This document shows, one piece after another, positions 33,990 to 37,374 of a stretch of 37,374 nucleotides of DNA. Position 1 is the first letter of the stretch, and every line of letters begins with the position of its first letter. The DNA lies in the NCBI GenBank assembly GCA_026418035.1, contig JAOACC010000053.1, forward strand, positions 1 to 37,374, written 5' to 3'. The position numbers were made by a program, and so were the translations under genes. This DNA comes from a bacterium. GTDB lineage: Bacteria > DUMJ01. The notes under the pieces are model-generated. The model did no database searches. It was not told where the DNA came from and saw only the letters and a program-made list of their open reading frames with translations.

Positions 33990-34690
33990 TTCCATCTCTC
34001 CTATCGGCAGATATATTAGAACTTAAGGACCTGTTGGAGGAATTTAGAAATTTTGGAATAGAGTGGTTACATATAGATATAATGGACGGACACTTTGTAC
34101 CAAATCTAAGCTTTGGTCCACAATTTGTAGAATCAATAAGAGGAAGTAATAAATTTTTACTAGATGTACATCTTATGGTAACTCCTCCAGAGAATTTTGT
34201 AGACCTATTTATAAAGGCAGGAGCAGACTTAATAACAGTCCACTTAGAATCAACCCCACATATACATAGAGTTATCTCTTATATAAAACTTAGTGGTCGT
34301 AAAGCAGGTATTGCTATAAACCCGGGGACTCCAATATTTCTTCTAGAGGATATCATAAAGGATATAGACCTGGTATTATTAATGAGTGTAGATCCAGGAT
34401 TTGGAGGACAAGAGTTTATTGAAAATACATTTAAAAGGCTAAAGGACTTAAAAAGACTATGTAAGAGTTTAGATATCTCTCCCCTTATAGAAGTGGATGG
34501 CGGTATAAACGGAGAAAATATAGAAAAACTTCTGGACCTTGGTGTAGATATGTTAGTCATAGGTTCGGCAATAACTAGATGTAAAGATAGGAAGTTAAGA
34601 CTGTCTGAATTAGACAGCATAATAAAAAAGAAGCAAGGAGCTCTTTTAGGGCTTCAATTCAATAAAAAGGTAGGTGAGAGTTATGGGTAA
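33977..34690 (+). CDS. rpe: Ribulose-phosphate 3-epimerase
   Basis: A 237-residue TIM-barrel epimerase linking ribulose 5-phosphate and xylulose 5-phosphate. It starts AQIVPSLLSADILELKDLLEEF and has the metal-binding LHIDIMDGHFVPNLSFGP, LDVHLMV, ITVHLEST, INPGTP, LLMSVDPGFGGQ and IEVDGGING, with the catalytic Asp residues in MDGHF and VDGGI. The ~15-residue C-terminal tail after the barrel is slightly longer than usual and overlaps the next small gene by 8 nt. AAGGAGAGAT precedes the ATG. Confidence 0.95.
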   Translation: MAQIVPSLLSADILELKDLLEEFRNFGIEWLHIDIMDGHFVPNLSFGPQFVESIRGSNKFLLDVHLMVTPPENFVDLFIKAGADLITVHLESTPHIHRVISYIKLSGRKAGIAINPGTPIFLLEDIIKDIDLVLLMSVDPGFGGQEFIENTFKRLKDLKRLCKSLDISPLIEVDGGINGENIEKLLDLGVDMLVIGSAITRCKDRKLRLSELDSIIKKKQGALLGLQFNKKVGESYG

Positions 34691-34805
34691 AAAGGCTCCA
34701 GCAAGATGTCCAAAGTGTGGTAGCACAAAGATACTACCTAAGAAAGGTGATCCATCTAAATGGGAGTGTAAGAACTGTGGCTCTACCTTCTCAGCAAATG
34801 CCTAA
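34683..34805 (+). CDS. Small zinc-ribbon protein, 40 residues
   Basis: A 40-residue frame begins at an ATG inside the end of rpe, preceded by AGGTGAGAG, and ends TAA just before a terminator. It has two Cys pairs, RCPKCGS (C9, C12) and ECKNCGS (C29, C32), 16 residues apart, the layout of a single zinc ribbon, with a basic N-terminus (GKKAPAR). The even codon use, ribosome-binding site, coupling to rpe and conserved-looking Cys knuckles argue for a real gene. Function is unknown. Such tiny ribbons bind nucleic acid or ribosomes in other cases, but nothing here decides it. Confidence 0.8.
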   Translation: MGKKAPARCPKCGSTKILPKKGDPSKWECKNCGSTFSANA

Positions 34806-34813
34806 AGAACAAA

Positions 34814-34845
34814 GAGGGCTACCAAAGAACTCTTTGGTAGCCCTC
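34814..34845. terminator. Convergent terminator
   Basis: A perfect 14-bp stem, GAGGGCTACCAAAG (34814-34827) with CTTTGGTAGCCCTC (34832-34845), around a 4-nt loop. The minus strand continues TTTGTTCTTT, and the plus strand continues AGTTAAAATTATC, so it looks stronger for the minus-strand rpoC-disulfide oxidoreductase transcript while also ending the plus operon. Confidence 0.85.
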
Positions 34846-34853
34846 AGTTAAAA

Positions 34854-35531
34854 TTATCCTTCCCCTTTCATAATTGCCTTTTCTATACTTTCCAGAAATA
34901 CAGTGTCTGGAACAGCTCCTATTATCTCTTCTTTATCGTTTATTACAGTCTTAGGAACGCCACTTACATTATAGTAATTAGCAAGTTGGGGAAATTCTAT
35001 AACCTCTATCCCTTTCGCCTTTATATATTTACTCTCTAGAGCAAATTGGTAAGCAGTATGGACCATTCTAGGACAATAGGGACAGGTTGGAGTTACAAAG
35101 ACCTGAATTATAACATCTTTATCTACTTTAGCCAACCTCTCTTTTATCTCTTTAGATAGCTTAGTCTCTCTCTTACTCACATCTATAATGGTCTCTATTA
35201 ACGACGAAAATTCATAGCCAGAAGGAATCCCATAAAACCTTATTCCATAGTCCTCCTCACCGGATATAACAATAGCGGGTATCCTCTCTATACCATACTT
35301 ATTTACAACTTCCTGGTCTGAAATAAAATCATAGACTTCTAGCTTTATCTTATCAGACGTCTCTGATAATTCTTTTAGTAGTTCTCCTGTCTCTCTACAG
35401 TATTCACATTCTACTCCAGGGACAAAAAGTCCTGACTTTTGGGTAAAGAAAAGCAATTTTACATCATTTATAAGTTCTCTATCAAATATATCTTTCAAAT
35501 AGTTTCTATCTTTTTCACTTATAAAAGCCAT
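34854..35531 (-). CDS. Protein disulfide oxidoreductase (tandem thioredoxin fold, PDO)
   Basis: A 225-residue protein made of two thioredoxin/glutaredoxin folds, the size of archaeal PDO (226 in Pyrococcus). Each fold has its own active site: CEYC (C42, C45) in the N-terminal half and CPYC (C150, C153) in the C-terminal half. Each also has a cis-Pro loop (ERIPAIV and SGVPKTV). PDO proteins make, reduce and shuffle disulfides in the cytoplasm of thermophiles, with a thioredoxin reductase as partner. There is no signal peptide. It lies 10 nt after rpoC on the same strand with an AGGAGGAGA site, so it is probably co-transcribed with RNA polymerase genes. Confidence 0.93.
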   Translation of the reverse strand: MAFISEKDRNYLKDIFDRELINDVKLLFFTQKSGLFVPGVECEYCRETGELLKELSETSDKIKLEVYDFISDQEVVNKYGIERIPAIVISGEEDYGIRFYGIPSGYEFSSLIETIIDVSKRETKLSKEIKERLAKVDKDVIIQVFVTPTCPYCPRMVHTAYQFALESKYIKAKGIEVIEFPQLANYYNVSGVPKTVINDKEEIIGAVPDTVFLESIEKAIMKGEG

Positions 35532-35541
35532 AATCTCCTCC

Positions 35542-37374
35542 TTATATCCTTTGTAAATCCTCCATTTTAATTTCCTCTTCCTCTTCTTCGATTCTTTCTA
35601 CTTCAATATTTCTATACTTAGGGAATCCAGTTCCAGCAGGTATAAGGTTACCTATAATAACATTTTCTTTTAAACCTGAGAGTGTATCTACTTTACCCTT
35701 TACAGCAGCTTCTGTCAATACTCTAGTGGTTTCTTGGAAAGATGCAGCAGATAGGAAACTATCAGTGGTAAGCGAAGCCCTAGTAATTCCTAATAGGACC
35801 CTCTTACCTCTTGGAGGTCTTAGATTATTCCTTATAGCCCAATCTTGAAGCTCTTCAAATTCATTTATATCTATAAGATTCCCTATTATTAGGTCTGTAT
35901 CTCCAGGGTCATCTACTCTTACTTTTTGCAGCATCCTCTTTACTATCAACTCTATATGCTTATCATGCAATTCAACCCCTTGGGATATGTAAACCTTTTT
36001 GACCTCATCTACTAGATACCTTTCTACCTCTTCTACTCCCTTTATTCTTAAGATTTCATGGGGATTTAATGGACCCTCTGTAAGAGGAGTACCAGGGACA
36101 ACTCTATCACCATTCTGGACCTTAAGTTTAGCTCCAAATGGGACCTGATACCTAGCCTTCTCTACATTGTCTTCGCTGATGATATAGATATATGTTACAC
36201 CTTTATTTTCCTCTATCTTGACTATTCCAGAGACCTCACTCATAATAGCTTGACCCTTCGGTTTTCTAGCCTCAAATAGCTCCTCTACTCTGGGAAGACC
36301 TTGAGTTATATCTTCTAGCGCTACTCCTCCTGTATGGAATGTCCTAAGGGTCAGCTGAGTTCCAGGCTCTCCTATAGATTGAGCGGCGATAACTCCAACC
36401 GCCTCGCCAACATCTACTAACTTGTTAGTAGCTAGGTTAACACCGTAGCATTTAGCACACACACCACGCTTAGACTTACAGGTAAGAACAGAGAAAATTC
36501 TAATCTTCTCTATACCGCTAGAATCAATCCTTTTAGCTTTCTCATCATCTATAGGTTCATTGGCTCTTACTATAATCTCGCCAGTATTTGGATCTACTAC
36601 ATCCTCTGCGGAGATTCTATATAAAACTCTCCTAGAAAGAGGTTCAATAACTTCATCTCCTTCTTTTAGAGGATAGATATATATTCCTTCTGTATCTCCA
36701 CAATCTTTCTCCTCAACAATAACTTCCTGAGCAACATCTATAAGTCGCCTGGTAAGATAACCAGAGTCTGCAGTTCTAAGAGCGGTATCGGTTGATCCCT
36801 TTCTTGCCCCATGTGTGGAGATAAAGTACTCTACTACACTTAAGCCTTCTCTAAAGTTATGCACGATTGGAAATTCTATAATACGTCCAGACGGATCAGC
36901 CATAAGTCCTCTCATTCCAGCCAACTGTCTAATCTGCTGTATATTACCTCTAGCACCAGATATTGACATCATATAGAGGTGATTAAACGGAGTCATACTA
37001 TTTTTTATCTTTTCTGTTATGGTATCAGTTACATTATTCCATAGTTTCACTATCTCTTGATATCTCTCAGAATCTGTGAGTAATCCCGCCTCATATTGCT
37101 TATTTAGAGACTCAACCTCTTTTTCCGCCTCTGCTATAAGCTCATTTTTCCCTTCCGGGATTTCAACATCTTTCACCGAGATTGTAAGCCCTGCCTTAGT
37201 AGCCCATCTGAATCCTAACTCTTTCATATCATCTAGAAGATTAATGGTAGCAGTATAACCCTTTCGTTTAAAACAAGTCTCTACAAGATTTACTTGTGCC
37301 TTTTTGTCCATAGGCTCGTTTATATACTCCCAATCCTCAGGTAGTATATTGTTAAATATTACTCTGCACAGTGT
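35542..37374 (-). CDS. rpoC: RNA polymerase beta' subunit, C-terminal ~610 residues (runs off window)
   Basis: The reading frame is open to the window edge (first codons encode [15 protein letters not shown]), so the 5' part lies beyond 37374. It shows the bridge-helix region [18 protein letters not shown] with [20 protein letters not shown], then [16 protein letters not shown]. The second zinc site is visible (KDCGD, then [13 protein letters not shown]), followed by the trigger-loop region [24 protein letters not shown]. The C-terminal domain has [33 protein letters not shown] and [13 protein letters not shown]. It ends in an acidic [11 protein letters not shown] tail. No large lineage insert appears in the trigger loop, unlike the long insert of E. 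coli. Confidence 0.97.
   Translation of the reverse strand, partial: TLCRVIFNNILPEDWEYINEPMDKKAQVNLVETCFKRKGYTATINLLDDMKELGFRWATKAGLTISVKDVEIPEGKNELIAEAEKEVESLNKQYEAGLLTDSERYQEIVKLWNNVTDTITEKIKNSMTPFNHLYMMSISGARGNIQQIRQLAGMRGLMADPSGRIIEFPIVHNFREGLSVVEYFISTHGARKGSTDTALRTADSGYLTRRLIDVAQEVIVEEKDCGDTEGIYIYPLKEGDEVIEPLSRRVLYRISAEDVVDPNTGEIIVRANEPIDDEKAKRIDSSGIEKIRIFSVLTCKSKRGVCAKCYGVNLATNKLVDVGEAVGVIAAQSIGEPGTQLTLRTFHTGGVALEDITQGLPRVEELFEARKPKGQAIMSEVSGIVKIEENKGVTYIYIISEDNVEKARYQVPFGAKLKVQNGDRVVPGTPLTEGPLNPHEILRIKGVEEVERYLVDEVKKVYISQGVELHDKHIELIVKRMLQKVRVDDPGDTDLIIGNLIDINEFEELQDWAIRNNLRPPRGKRVLLGITRASLTTDSFLSAASFQETTRVLTEAAVKGKVDTLSGLKENVIIGNLIPAGTGFPKYRNIEVERIEEEEEEIKMEDLQRI

Overview
The window looks like a low-GC, thermophilic, deep-branching bacterium. 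The protein sequences are rich in Ile, Lys, Glu and Arg with heavy ATA and AGA codon use, genes are packed with gaps of a few bases, there are two GH57 glycosidases, and there is a tandem-thioredoxin protein disulfide oxidoreductase, a family typical of thermophiles. A T-box leader and a GK...ALAA tmRNA tag point to a Firmicutes-like or Terrabacteria-grade lineage (for example the Dictyoglomus / Caldisericum / Coprothermobacter grade). I cannot name the species from sequence alone. No CRISPR array, transposase or prophage was seen; this is core chromosome.

Layout. 1-2838 (minus): ilvD-ilvB branched-chain amino acid genes behind a T-box leader with a CUC (Leu) specifier and an unusually short Stem I. 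2904-8526: accessory metabolism, namely an orphan family-5 solute-binding protein, a ferritin-like/VIT1 membrane protein, a divergent GH130 phosphorylase and a secreted UshA-type 5'-nucleotidase. 8627-25094 (minus): one run of 16 co-directional genes with gaps of 16 bp or less. It starts at a promoter and structured leader before rpsB and runs rpsB-tsf-pyrH-frr-uppS-cdsA-dxr-rseP-ispG-proS, then GT28 glycosyltransferase-cobO-GH57 branching enzyme-glgA-galT-GH57 amylase. Translation, isoprenoid and lipid synthesis therefore sit in the same run as glycogen metabolism. 25080-26744: a Na/Pi cotransporter with a PhoU-like tail.

26879-34805 (plus): first tgt variant - 16S rRNA G1405-type methyltransferase - rsmI. 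Then alr from its own promoter (apparently leaderless), then rpmE-smpB-ssrA-amidase-murI-rpe-small zinc ribbon. smpB and the tmRNA gene overlap by 10 nt, and the amidase gene begins 10 nt after the tmRNA CCA. 34814-34845 is a convergent terminator. 34854-37374 (minus) is a protein disulfide oxidoreductase gene directly downstream of the rpoC 3' part.

Most interesting points: (1) a homologue of aminoglycoside-resistance methyltransferases (ArmA/FmrO type, G1405) built into a housekeeping operon beside rsmI (C1402), coupled to a TGT-family enzyme whose guanine-binding GGLA loop is replaced by GGWP; (2) an ultrashort-Stem-I T-box of the transcription-termination type; (3) the smpB/ssrA/amidase nesting.
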